A DNA stretch of 64,000 nucleotides, taken from positions 13,916 to 77,915 of the forward strand of contig JBPOFN010000020.1 in assembly GCA_051251725.1 (NCBI GenBank). Direction: 5' to 3'. Below, one piece after another: positions 43,227-51,483 of this stretch. Source of the DNA: JALZUE01 sp051251725. GTDB taxonomy: Bacteria > Pseudomonadota > Gammaproteobacteria > Enterobacterales > Alteromonadaceae. The notes beneath the pieces are model-generated. The model made no database searches. It was not told the DNA's origin and saw nothing but the letters and a program-made list of their open reading frames with translations. Position numbers and translations under genes: made by a program. Position 1 is the stretch's first letter. The number at the start of each line of letters is the position of its first letter.

Positions 43227-43416
43227 AATTGTCTTCCTTATTAAATTACTTGTCATCTCTGCCGGTGCAGCTGACGATGAAAGATTAGGTGGAAGCGCAT
43301 TGAGTGTAAACTTTGTTGTTGTACGTATATTTAAATTGCACTTAAAGTTTATTAATATGATACTTTATTGTATTTTAGATCGCTTAGCTTAGGATGTTTT
43401 AGTTAACAGGGATATT

Positions 43417-44148
43417 ATGAGTCAAATAAATCAAATCAGTCAGACGTTAAAACAAGTATTAAAACAGCATCGTATAACCTACAAGTATATTGCTGAGCAG
43501 CTAGCAATGAGCGAAGCAAATATCAAACGTATTTTTTCGAGCAATAGCTTTACGCTTGAGCGCTTAGAGCAAATTTGTCAGCTGATCCCAATTAATTTAT
43601 CTGATTTATTTCAGCTGTTAGCAGCGCAGCAAGAAAAAATATCACAACTTACCGAACAACAAGAAAAAGAATTAGTTGGTGATACTAAACTCTTTTTAGT
43701 TGCTGTTTGCATTAGAGATTCTTGGAATTTTCAAGAGATCATTAGCCATTATCAAATTTCTGAACATGAATTGATTCGTTTGCTTGCCCGTTTAGATAAA
43801 CTTAAAATTATTCAGTTATTACCCGGTAATGAGTATAAATTATTAATCGCCCAAAATTTTCGTTGGTTAGCTAATGGTCCACTTGAGCGCTATATGGCGA
43901 ATGAAGTTATTTCGCAGTTTATGGTTTCGCGTTTTAATGAAGAAAATAGCTTTCGATTTTATTTACGCGGAACCTATTCTCAATCTTCAATTGATATGAT
44001 CACTCGTAAGCTTAATCAACTAACCAATGAGGCCGCTCAGCTTAATCAAGAAGATGCAAAATTACCTTTAGCCAGCAGACAACATATGGGTTTATTAGTG
44101 GCGATGCGGCCATGGGAATTGTCGTGTTTTGCTGAATTGAGAAAGTAG
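43417..44148 (+). CDS. XRE-type HTH transcriptional regulator
   Basis: Residues about 8-66 form a Cro/CI-type helix-turn-helix (ITYKYIAEQLAMSEANIKRIFSSNSFTLERLEQIC). A 170-residue C-terminal part of unknown fold follows, possibly helical with a winged-helix-like SEHELIRLLARLDKLKIIQ. It is divergent from the DUF2145 pair (190 bases) and upstream of a secreted alpha/beta hydrolase, so either could be a target. The ligand is unknown. Confidence 0.82.
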   Translation: MSQINQISQTLKQVLKQHRITYKYIAEQLAMSEANIKRIFSSNSFTLERLEQICQLIPINLSDLFQLLAAQQEKISQLTEQQEKELVGDTKLFLVAVCIRDSWNFQEIISHYQISEHELIRLLARLDKLKIIQLLPGNEYKLLIAQNFRWLANGPLERYMANEVISQFMVSRFNEENSFRFYLRGTYSQSSIDMITRKLNQLTNEAAQLNQEDAKLPLASRQHMGLLVAMRPWELSCFAELRK

Positions 44149-44214
44149 CTCACAACTAATGAGTGCTGTAAGTAAGAAAAATTAGCCTAAGTAAGAGTAT
44201 AAAAAGGAAAGATA

Positions 44215-45621
44215 ATGAAAAAATTATTACGCGTTATTGTTTTAACAGCAACGCTATTTTCAAGCCAAGGTTGGGCAGAGTTACTAAATAAGCACGACTG
44301 TTTAACGATTAATCAAGACCCTGACTATATCTTGCAGTTAATAGGATCAGGGCAATACCGCAAAGCGAATAAAGTGTCGAAAGCCGCTTTGCCGAGCTTT
44401 GATTTTAAAGTAAGTAATAGTTTTGCCCAGTATCTTGCTTATGCTGAGCAATGGGTTGCTTTAAAAAAGCCGTTGGCCGAGTTACCTTGTCCAATCAACA
44501 CCAAGACCGTGACATTAATTGCTCAGCAAAAATCTGATTTGTCAGCAACTAAAGTTAAACAGCTAGTGGCGCCGTTTGAGTTAAAACAAGCGCCCAAAAG
44601 TGCTCAAAGCGACATACCAACAAAAGCGATGGTGTTAATTCATGGTTTAACCGATTCACCGTTTTTATTTCATGATCTGGCCGACTTTTTTTATCAGCAA
44701 GGTTTTACCGTGCGCACTTTATTATTGCCAGGCCATGGTACAGCGCCCAGTGATTTGTTAGATGTTAGTTATCAAGACTGGCAACAAGCTGCTGATTATA
44801 TTATTGACCGCACTTTATTAGATTTTGACCAAGTCTACCTAGGTGGTTTTTCGACCGGCGGGGCATTAATTTTTAATCACTTAATGCAGCAAAAAACCGT
44901 CAACAGTAAAATTAAAGGCATGTTAATGTGGTCACCTGCCTCTAAAGCGAAAAGTGAATTAGCATGGCTGGCCGGTTATATTGATTACCTGCCATTTGTC
45001 GATTGGGTTGATAAAGACGCGGATATCGACTTTGCTAAGTATGAATCTTTTCCTTTTAATGCAGGCGCTCAAGTGCATAAGCTGATGAGTAAAATAATTG
45101 GTGATGACGCTCGTGATGCTAATAAAGCGCATAATATTCCACTGTTTGTTGTTGCTAGTGAGCATGATCAAACTATTGATACTGCTAGCACCTTGCAGTT
45201 AATTAACTTTTGGCACTCAGGCGGTAACAATGCGGCTAAATCAACCACCTTGATGTATTTCGGTGATGTGGTAAAAGCGCGTAAAAAGCTTAATAAAAAT
45301 ATTGCCGTACTTGCGCCTGATTGCCTTGAAAGCGAGTGTCAAAAGATTGCCAATATTGCTCATACCGCTACGACGAATTCACCCGATAATCCGCATTATG
45401 GCCAAGCAGGTAAGTATCAAAACTGTGGTCATTATTTGACTGAGTTAGCTGATTATCGTCAATGTAAAATGGGCGAGCAAAACGTAAAAGGTGAAATAAC
45501 CGAGCAAAACTTAGCTTTGCATAAGCCGTTACAGCGCTTAACTTACAATCCTTATTATCAAGAAATGTTAACCGCCATTGAAAATTTTATTGCTGATGTG
45601 CAGTTAAATAACAAGAAATAG
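44215..45621 (+). CDS. Exported alpha/beta hydrolase (lysophospholipase-like)
   Basis: A signal peptide (to about QGWA-E) is followed by an N-terminal 120-residue extension, then an alpha/beta hydrolase core: MVLIHGLTDSPFLFHDLADF (oxyanion), the nucleophile elbow GFSTGG and the later acidic and His residues (ASEHDQTID and NPHYGQAGKYQNCGHYL). Serine hydrolase activity on lipid or ester substrates is likely; substrate unknown. An AAAGGAAA SD is present. A weak terminator-like stem follows at 45652-45684. Confidence 0.82.
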   Translation: MKKLLRVIVLTATLFSSQGWAELLNKHDCLTINQDPDYILQLIGSGQYRKANKVSKAALPSFDFKVSNSFAQYLAYAEQWVALKKPLAELPCPINTKTVTLIAQQKSDLSATKVKQLVAPFELKQAPKSAQSDIPTKAMVLIHGLTDSPFLFHDLADFFYQQGFTVRTLLLPGHGTAPSDLLDVSYQDWQQAADYIIDRTLLDFDQVYLGGFSTGGALIFNHLMQQKTVNSKIKGMLMWSPASKAKSELAWLAGYIDYLPFVDWVDKDADIDFAKYESFPFNAGAQVHKLMSKIIGDDARDANKAHNIPLFVVASEHDQTIDTASTLQLINFWHSGGNNAAKSTTLMYFGDVVKARKKLNKNIAVLAPDCLESECQKIANIAHTATTNSPDNPHYGQAGKYQNCGHYLTELADYRQCKMGEQNVKGEITEQNLALHKPLQRLTYNPYYQEMLTAIENFIADVQLNNKK

Positions 45622-45651
45622 TATTAAATTAATATACCAAGTGATGTTGAT

Positions 45652-45684
45652 AAATAAACTTAAGTTAAAGAGGTTTATTTATTT
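45652..45684 (+). terminator. Weak terminator after the alpha/beta hydrolase gene
   Basis: AAATAAAC pairs with GTTTATTT and is followed by ATTTT. The stem is A/T-rich. Confidence 0.55.
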
Positions 45685-45746
45685 TACGCTTTATTCAATA
45701 GTGCCCTTGTTTTCAACGTTTATAAAATACAAATAAGGGTTCTACC

Positions 45747-46244
45747 ATGGAAAATTTATCAGCAACATCAAGTACAACGGTAACACCAGCAGCAGTATCA
45801 TCAGCGCCAGCCACAAAAACAGTTATTACTAACAATAATGTTTTAGCACCAAGCAAGCCTTATCAAATTGCTTCACTTGTCGTTTTACTCTTAGGTTTAG
45901 TGTGTTATGCCATCGGTCTTTATAATGCAGATATGGAGCTCAATGAAAAAGGCTATTATTTAGTGGTTTTACTTTATGGTTTGTTCGCGACCGTTTCACT
46001 GCAAAAACATCTACGTGATGAAAAAGAAGGCATAAAAACCTCAAGGATTTATAGCAATATCTGCTGGTTTTCTAGCGCAATCGCGATCGCATTATTAATT
46101 TTGGGCTTGTATAACGCCGAGCTCTATTTAAGCGAAAAAGGCTTTTATGGTATGGCGTATATATTGACGCTATATGCTGCGATTACCGTACAGAAAAATC
46201 ACCGTGACCACGATTTTTATCAAGCCGATAGTACTGAAAGTTAG
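45747..46244 (+). CDS. yiaA: YiaA-like inner membrane protein
   Basis: Two repeated YiaA/B modules are visible. Each has a membrane pair followed by a conserved LYNAD/E-x-E/L-x-L-N/S-EKG(Y/F)Y turn (GLYNADMELNEKGYYLVVLL and GLYNAELYLSEKGFYGMAYI) and an ending such as VSLQKHLRD / VTVQKNHRD. E. coli YiaA has the same duplicated layout. An extra Ala/Thr/Ser-rich N-terminus of about 40 residues is present. Function unknown. Its stop overlaps the convergent EAL gene stop by 4 bases. Confidence 0.85.
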   Translation: MENLSATSSTTVTPAAVSSAPATKTVITNNNVLAPSKPYQIASLVVLLLGLVCYAIGLYNADMELNEKGYYLVVLLYGLFATVSLQKHLRDEKEGIKTSRIYSNICWFSSAIAIALLILGLYNAELYLSEKGFYGMAYILTLYAAITVQKNHRDHDFYQADSTES

Positions 46245-47548
46245 CTTGCACTTGGCATGATATCAAAACATAAAATATGCTTTTTACCGCTAATATTAAA
46301 TGACATAGAGATGGTGATACACAAGCCGTCTCTAGTTAAGGAGCGATATGGGCTAGAAACATAGACTCTGCTTTCATGTTTTAAAGCATTTTGAATATAA
46401 TGTTTACGGTACCAATTAGCATCGACACTGGTTTTTAATTGCTTAAACTTTTCAGTAGCGCTGGTAACTTGTTGAAAGTTTAAGGTGCTTTCTATTTGCT
46501 CACCTAACTCATCGGTTAAAAAACAACGAATGCTTCGAGGTAAATCTCCTAACTGCTGACAAGCGGCTTGAAAAGGGAGACCTTGTTGTAGATTTAAAAT
46601 TGACTCCCGAAAATGCTGGCGATAAATATCGCTAGCGACTTTTTCTTTAGTTAATTTTTGCTGTTGTAACGCTATAAAATGAGTGGTTAACTTTTGAAAA
46701 ACAGCACCATTATCATTTGTTGATATCACCTTACTTTGCGGCTTGGCAAAATAATAACCTTGGACAAAGTCAGCGCCGCTGTCCATGGAAATCAAGGCTT
46801 GGTCTTGGTTTTCGACCCCCTCGATCACCACTAAACAGCCGGCTTGATGCAACAAATCTACTAAGCTACTCATCATTTTCATGTTTCTTGTTGATGATTC
46901 GGCGCGTAATAATAGCGAGCGATCAAGTTTGACAATATCAGGTTTTAAATTCCACACCCGTTCAAAGTTAGAATGACCAGCGCCAAAGTCGTCAATTGCT
47001 AGCATGCAGCCCATATTTTTATAGTAAGCGGCAGCTTCTTGTAATTTAATATTCTCGGTCGTTGGATCTTCGATAATTTCAACTACTACGTTATTGGGTT
47101 CAATATTAAAATGCGCTAAGAGCTTAGAAAAAAATAAGCCGTAGTTTCTCCCTTTTACAGAAGCTTGAGCTGAGACATTAATAAATAACCAATTGTTTTC
47201 ATTGCTATAAGGTTGAAAATTAGCAATGTGTAGATAGCGACATAAGCGATCCAAATAAATATTATCGACTTCTTTTTTTGGTGTCCTTAATAATTCAATG
47301 GGAGAAATAACTTGCTCTAAATGATCTTGAGCGCGAATTAAGGCTTCATAGCCAATAATACGTTGGTGATCGATACTGTAGATAGGCTGTAAGGCAGACG
47401 TTAAGGTTAAATTTTGATAGTCAGCTTGGTAATGGGAGCCCTGCTTATGACTAACTTGATGAAAATCTGACAGGCTCATTTGCGGTAAAGAGTTAGCTGA
47501 ACTAAATTTTTTCCAATGTTCAGTGTGAAAACGCGCTAAATTTGACAT
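46241..47548 (-). CDS. EAL domain c-di-GMP phosphodiesterase-type protein
   Basis: The EAL domain (about residues 45-285) retains most catalytic and metal residues: YEALIRA (EAL), the NVSA position, VEIIED, AIDDFGAG, DIVKLDRS, VIEGVE and DFVQGYYFAKP. It should hydrolyse c-di-GMP to pGpG. The C-terminal 150 residues resemble a Cache/PAS-type sensor (FHxQ..., SPYRSLTRDGLCITISM), placed after the EAL domain instead of before it. No membrane helix is seen. Convergent with yiaA. Confidence 0.85.
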   Translation of the reverse strand: MSNLARFHTEHWKKFSSANSLPQMSLSDFHQVSHKQGSHYQADYQNLTLTSALQPIYSIDHQRIIGYEALIRAQDHLEQVISPIELLRTPKKEVDNIYLDRLCRYLHIANFQPYSNENNWLFINVSAQASVKGRNYGLFFSKLLAHFNIEPNNVVVEIIEDPTTENIKLQEAAAYYKNMGCMLAIDDFGAGHSNFERVWNLKPDIVKLDRSLLLRAESSTRNMKMMSSLVDLLHQAGCLVVIEGVENQDQALISMDSGADFVQGYYFAKPQSKVISTNDNGAVFQKLTTHFIALQQQKLTKEKVASDIYRQHFRESILNLQQGLPFQAACQQLGDLPRSIRCFLTDELGEQIESTLNFQQVTSATEKFKQLKTSVDANWYRKHYIQNALKHESRVYVSSPYRSLTRDGLCITISMSFNISGKKHILCFDIMPSAS

Positions 47549-47921
47549 AAAAACCTACTAGTTAACCTATGCCCATAATTTTTTTGCCGTATGGCGACTA
47601 GAGCGTTGATAGATTTCGATGTGCAGGAACCAAGCCAATTACCCATTGATTCGTAGTTATATTGTATAAACACAAGCTATATATAGGCTTAGGGCTAAAA
47701 AAAATAAAAAAAGCGTAGGTTGATGACGGACAAAATAATGAAAAATTCTCATGTTTCACTGAAAAAGCATTGTGTTTGCACTAAAAAGTGACAGGTTATT
47801 TACATTAACAATTTTTTAACAAGTAATGCCTGAACAACGCACAAATAGTGGGCGACAGGCTATTTTAGTTAACAGTATTAAGCTGAGAAATCAGACTAAA
47901 TTGATAATTTGGTGATTAAAC
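47549..47921. other. Intergenic region upstream of the EAL gene
   Basis: About 370 bases between recG and the EAL gene, both on the minus strand. AT-rich, with a short AAGC(T)ATATATAGGCTT near-palindrome. No RNA motif or coding frame recognised, and no clear recG terminator. Confidence 0.45.
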
Positions 47922-50018
47922 TTAAGCGTTAGAATATTTTTCTTTATTGCCTAACCAGCGGTTAATTAACGCATTAGCGGTATCAGGGTACTTTTTCCAA
48001 AGTTGATAACCAATTTGCTGTACTTGCGGAATAATATCAGCGTCGCGTAGTAAATCAGCAATTTTTAAATCAGCTAAACCTGTTTGTTTGGTGCCTAACA
48101 TTTCACCCGGACCGCGAATTTCTAGATCTTTTTGCGCTATAACAAAACCATCATTACTATCACGTAATACCGCTAAGCGTTTGGTGGCGGTTTTTGATAA
48201 TGGGCATTTGTACATTAAGACACAATGCGAAGCGATTGACCCTCGGCCTACACGTCCGCGTAGTTGATGTAATTGCGCTAAACCTAAGCGTTCAGGGTTT
48301 TCAATCACCATTAAGCTAGCGTTAGGGACGTCAACACCTACTTCAATAACCGTAGTCGCCACCAATAAATGTAACTCGCCATTTTTAAAGGCTTCCATGA
48401 CTTGTTGTTTATCATTGGCCTTCATTCGTCCGTGCACTAAACCAATGTTAAGCTCTGGTAATTGTGCATGTAAATAAGTCGCGGTGTCTTCAGCTGCTTG
48501 GCATTGCAATACTTCAGATTCTTCAATTAACGTACAAACCCAATAAGTTTGTCTGGCATCATCGACCGCGCCTTTTTTGATCCGCGCAATCACATCATCA
48601 CGGCGACTATCGGGTAGGGCAATCGTTGTTATTGGCGTTCTGCCAGGCGGTAATTCATCAATTACTGAAGTGTCTAAATCGGCGTAAGCTGTCATGGCTA
48701 ACGTACGCGGAATAGGCGTGGCGGTCATGATCAGCTGGTGTGGATGATTACCATCAAAGGCGCCTTTTTCTCTAAGAGTTAAGCGTTGATGAACACCAAA
48801 TCGATGTTGCTCATCAATAATTATCAGCACTAGGTTTTTAAAGCTGACTTGATCTTGGAAGAGCGCATGGGTGCCAATGGCGAGTTGCATTTCACCATTA
48901 GCCATCGCTTCAAGTGCTAAATTTCGTGCTTTAGTTTTGGTTTTTCCTGCCAGCCAACCAACCGTTATACCTAGCGGCTGAAACCATTTTTGAAAATTAA
49001 TGGCGTGCTGCTCTGCTAATATTTCGGTCGGCGCCATTAACGCTACTTGGTAGCCTTGGCCAATAGCTGTGATTGCTGACATGGCCGCGACTAAGGTTTT
49101 ACCTGAGCCAACATCGCCTTGCACAAGTCGCATCATCGGCATGTTTTTAGCTAGATCCGCTTGTACTTCATCAACTACTCGCGCTTGAGCTTTGGTCGGG
49201 GTAAAAGGTAATGACGTTAAGAATTTTTGATTAAGGTTTACATCTAATGCTAAAGCGACAGCCTGATGTTTATCACTCGATTGGCGCAGTTTTAACATGC
49301 TTAAATTATGCGCCAACAGCTCTTCTTTAATCAATCTCAGCTGGGCCGGATGTTTACCGGCATCTAATAAAGCGACAGAGGTATCTGGTGGTGGCCGGTG
49401 AATAAGTGTCAGTGCTTGGGCAAGCGAATAACCTTCGATAAGAAACTCTTCTGGAATTAGCTCTTCAACATGGCCGCGTTTTAATCGCATTAAGGCCTGC
49501 TCGGTCAGATTACGTAAGGTTATTTGTCTTAAGCCATCAGTAGTTGGATAAACCGGCGTTAAGGTTTCATCTACTTCTGTCAGCGCTTGGTCTTGAGCAA
49601 GCTGTTTGTATTCAGGATGAACAATTTGGAAACCATTAACACCGCGCTGAATTTCACCATAACAGCGAATTTCACTACCAATACTTAAGTTATTTTTTTG
49701 CGCTGCGGTAAAATGGAAAAATCGTAAGCTAATACTGCCGCTGCCATCACTCATGGTGACTACGAGCATTCGGCGTTTGCCGTTAACAATTTGGCTCTTG
49801 GTGACTTCACCAATAATATTGGTGTGAATACCGGGCATTAAATCACGAATGGCAGTAACGCGGGTTCTATCTTCGTAGCGTAGCGGTAAATGAAAAAGTA
49901 GGTCTTGAACTGTTAGTAGGCCTATTTTTTCTAATTTAGTCGCCATGCTAGGACCAACACCCTTTAAGGTTTTGGTGGCAATAGTCGCTAAATTAGTAAG
50001 ACCTTCTCTTTGCGTCAT
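47922..50018 (-). CDS. recG: ATP-dependent DNA helicase RecG
   Basis: The protein has an N-terminal wedge (OB) domain (ATKTLKGVGPSMATKLEKIG, LLFHLPLRYEDRTRV), a helicase core with Walker A GDVGSGKT and DEQH (LIIIDEQHRFGVHQRL) and the C-terminal QLRGRVGRGS motif. It remodels stalled replication forks and Holliday junctions. The frame begins at 50084, but ATG 50018 (MTQREGLTNL) gives the family length of about 698. It overlaps or abuts trmH, as in E. coli trmH-recG. Confidence 0.95.
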   Translation of the reverse strand: MTQREGLTNLATIATKTLKGVGPSMATKLEKIGLLTVQDLLFHLPLRYEDRTRVTAIRDLMPGIHTNIIGEVTKSQIVNGKRRMLVVTMSDGSGSISLRFFHFTAAQKNNLSIGSEIRCYGEIQRGVNGFQIVHPEYKQLAQDQALTEVDETLTPVYPTTDGLRQITLRNLTEQALMRLKRGHVEELIPEEFLIEGYSLAQALTLIHRPPPDTSVALLDAGKHPAQLRLIKEELLAHNLSMLKLRQSSDKHQAVALALDVNLNQKFLTSLPFTPTKAQARVVDEVQADLAKNMPMMRLVQGDVGSGKTLVAAMSAITAIGQGYQVALMAPTEILAEQHAINFQKWFQPLGITVGWLAGKTKTKARNLALEAMANGEMQLAIGTHALFQDQVSFKNLVLIIIDEQHRFGVHQRLTLREKGAFDGNHPHQLIMTATPIPRTLAMTAYADLDTSVIDELPPGRTPITTIALPDSRRDDVIARIKKGAVDDARQTYWVCTLIEESEVLQCQAAEDTATYLHAQLPELNIGLVHGRMKANDKQQVMEAFKNGELHLLVATTVIEVGVDVPNASLMVIENPERLGLAQLHQLRGRVGRGSIASHCVLMYKCPLSKTATKRLAVLRDSNDGFVIAQKDLEIRGPGEMLGTKQTGLADLKIADLLRDADIIPQVQQIGYQLWKKYPDTANALINRWLGNKEKYSNA

Positions 50019-50029
50019 CGGTAAATTAG

Positions 50030-50737
50030 TTAATCGTCGATAGCTTGCCAAGCGGCTTGAGTCATTTGCATTTGCTGCCACCATTCATCTGATGCTTCAA
50101 TTTCACCGGCGTCATTAACATAAGGATAAGGTAAACCTTTACGTTTACAGGCTTGAGCAAAAATAGGATGGCCGCCTTCAAATAAAACCCGCTGGCGTAC
50201 TTTTTCATCAATAGTTGCCTTGTTATACATACCTGCTAACTGACGTTGGCGCTGGGCTTCGTATAAAACCACGGCATTAGCAACTGACACATTGAGTGAT
50301 TGCACCATGCCGACCATTGGAATGATGATATCTTGATCGGCTAATTCTAATGCGGCTTGTGAAGCGCCAAATTTTTCTTGGCCAAGAATAATAGCGGTTG
50401 GTTTGGTGTAATCAATTTCACGAAAATCGACAGAAGTATCAGACAGATTAGTGACTAATATCTGCATATTCTGTTTTTTTAATTCAGTAATTGCGTCAAC
50501 GGTTTGATGATAATTATGAACATTAACCCAGTTTTGGCTACCTGCAGCACTGCCACCTGAAACGCGCATACGTTCATTTTTCCAAACAGCATGGACATCA
50601 CTAACACCAATAGCATCACAAGTTCTAACAACTGCCGCGAGGTTATGAGTTTTATGGACACCTTCCATACAAACGGTTAAGTCTGGCTGGCGGTGGTTTA
50701 ACATGTTGTTGATTCGGTCTAATCTTTCAGGTGTCAT
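50030..50737 (-). CDS. trmH: tRNA (guanosine-18-2'-O)-methyltransferase TrmH
   Basis: A 235-residue SPOUT methyltransferase with the three family motifs: HKTHNLAAVVRTCDAIGV, PTAIILGQEKFGAS and PMVGMVQSLNVSVANAVVLYE. The N-terminus MTPERLDRINNMLNHRQPDL matches the TrmH extension. It 2'-O-methylates G18 in tRNA with SAM. Preceding recG with almost no gap, it belongs to the spoT-trmH-recG block. Confidence 0.95.
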   Translation of the reverse strand: MTPERLDRINNMLNHRQPDLTVCMEGVHKTHNLAAVVRTCDAIGVSDVHAVWKNERMRVSGGSAAGSQNWVNVHNYHQTVDAITELKKQNMQILVTNLSDTSVDFREIDYTKPTAIILGQEKFGASQAALELADQDIIIPMVGMVQSLNVSVANAVVLYEAQRQRQLAGMYNKATIDEKVRQRVLFEGGHPIFAQACKRKGLPYPYVNDAGEIEASDEWWQQMQMTQAAWQAIDD

Positions 50738-51071
50738 CTTTTATTTTCACAATGGTCATTTATCATCTGTTAGGTGCACTTTGAACTAATCAGCTAATAA
50801 TTCATGCTGATATTTCATCATTCACCTGCCTTTGCTAAATAATAATTGTTTTTAAAATTAATTGCTTAGCATTAGGTATAACTGTAAACGACATAAACCT
50901 AATTGATTTGTAAATAGCCGTTATTTCGTTATTTTATAAAATATTTTGAGCTGGCGGTGTTGAAAGACATTATTTAAACCATTGACCAAGGCAAGTGACA
51001 AAATTTACCAGGGTAAATGATTAACTTGGATGCCGGCAAGGTTATCAATAAAACGTTCAACACACGTCAGA
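50738..51071. other. Intergenic region upstream of trmH
   Basis: About 330 AT-rich bases between ridA and trmH. A short stem CGTCA/TGACG overlaps the ridA stop, too weak to call a terminator. Nothing else recognised. Confidence 0.4.
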
Positions 51072-51461
51072 CTAGTTGACGTTTGGAATTTCCATTACGC
51101 CATCAATTTCGATACTAACACCTTTAGGTAAGGCTGAAACTTCAATTGCCGCACGCGCTGGGTAAGGTTCTTTGAAATACTTACTCATGATTTCATTAAC
51201 CGTGGCAAAGTTAGATAAATCAGTTAAGAAAATATTTACTTTCACCATATCGTTAATATCACCACCAGCGGCTTCACATACGTTAGCAACGTTAGTAAAT
51301 ACTTGCTCAGCTTGCTCGGCAAAGTCATCAGAAATTACTTCCATGGTTTCAGGAACTAATGCAATTTGGCCTGATAAATAAACTGTGTCATTAACTTTAA
51401 CCGCTTGGCTGTAGGTTCCAATTGCGCTTGGGGCTTTGTCAGTGCTGATAATGGTTTTCAT
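51072..51461 (-). CDS. ridA: RidA family enamine/imine deaminase
   Basis: From ATG 51461 (SD AGGAAAA) the product is 129 residues. It carries RidA motifs: KAPSAIGTYSQAVKVNDTVYLSGQIALVP, NVCEAAGGDINDMVKVNIFLTDLSNF, PARAAIEVSALPKG with the conserved Arg, and the terminal IEIDGVM. It hydrolyses reactive 2-aminoacrylate and other enamines released by PLP enzymes. It sits between spoT and trmH, an insertion relative to E. coli order. The upstream ORF extension to 51515 overlaps spoT and is not used. Confidence 0.94.
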   Translation of the reverse strand: MKTIISTDKAPSAIGTYSQAVKVNDTVYLSGQIALVPETMEVISDDFAEQAEQVFTNVANVCEAAGGDINDMVKVNIFLTDLSNFATVNEIMSKYFKEPYPARAAIEVSALPKGVSIEIDGVMEIPNVN

Positions 51462-51483
51462 GTGTTTTCCTAAATGTGTAAAT

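Noticed and set aside
42913..43392. A 159-codon open frame on the plus strand opposite the DUF2145 partner
   Set aside because: It lies antisense to the coupled exported gene, which has a proper SD, signal peptide and overlap with its neighbour. The plus frame has no SD or recognisable domain.
50030..50084. RecG start at 50084 overlapping trmH by 55 bases
   Set aside because: ATG 50018 gives the usual family N-terminal length; the longer frame would encode residues not seen in RecG.
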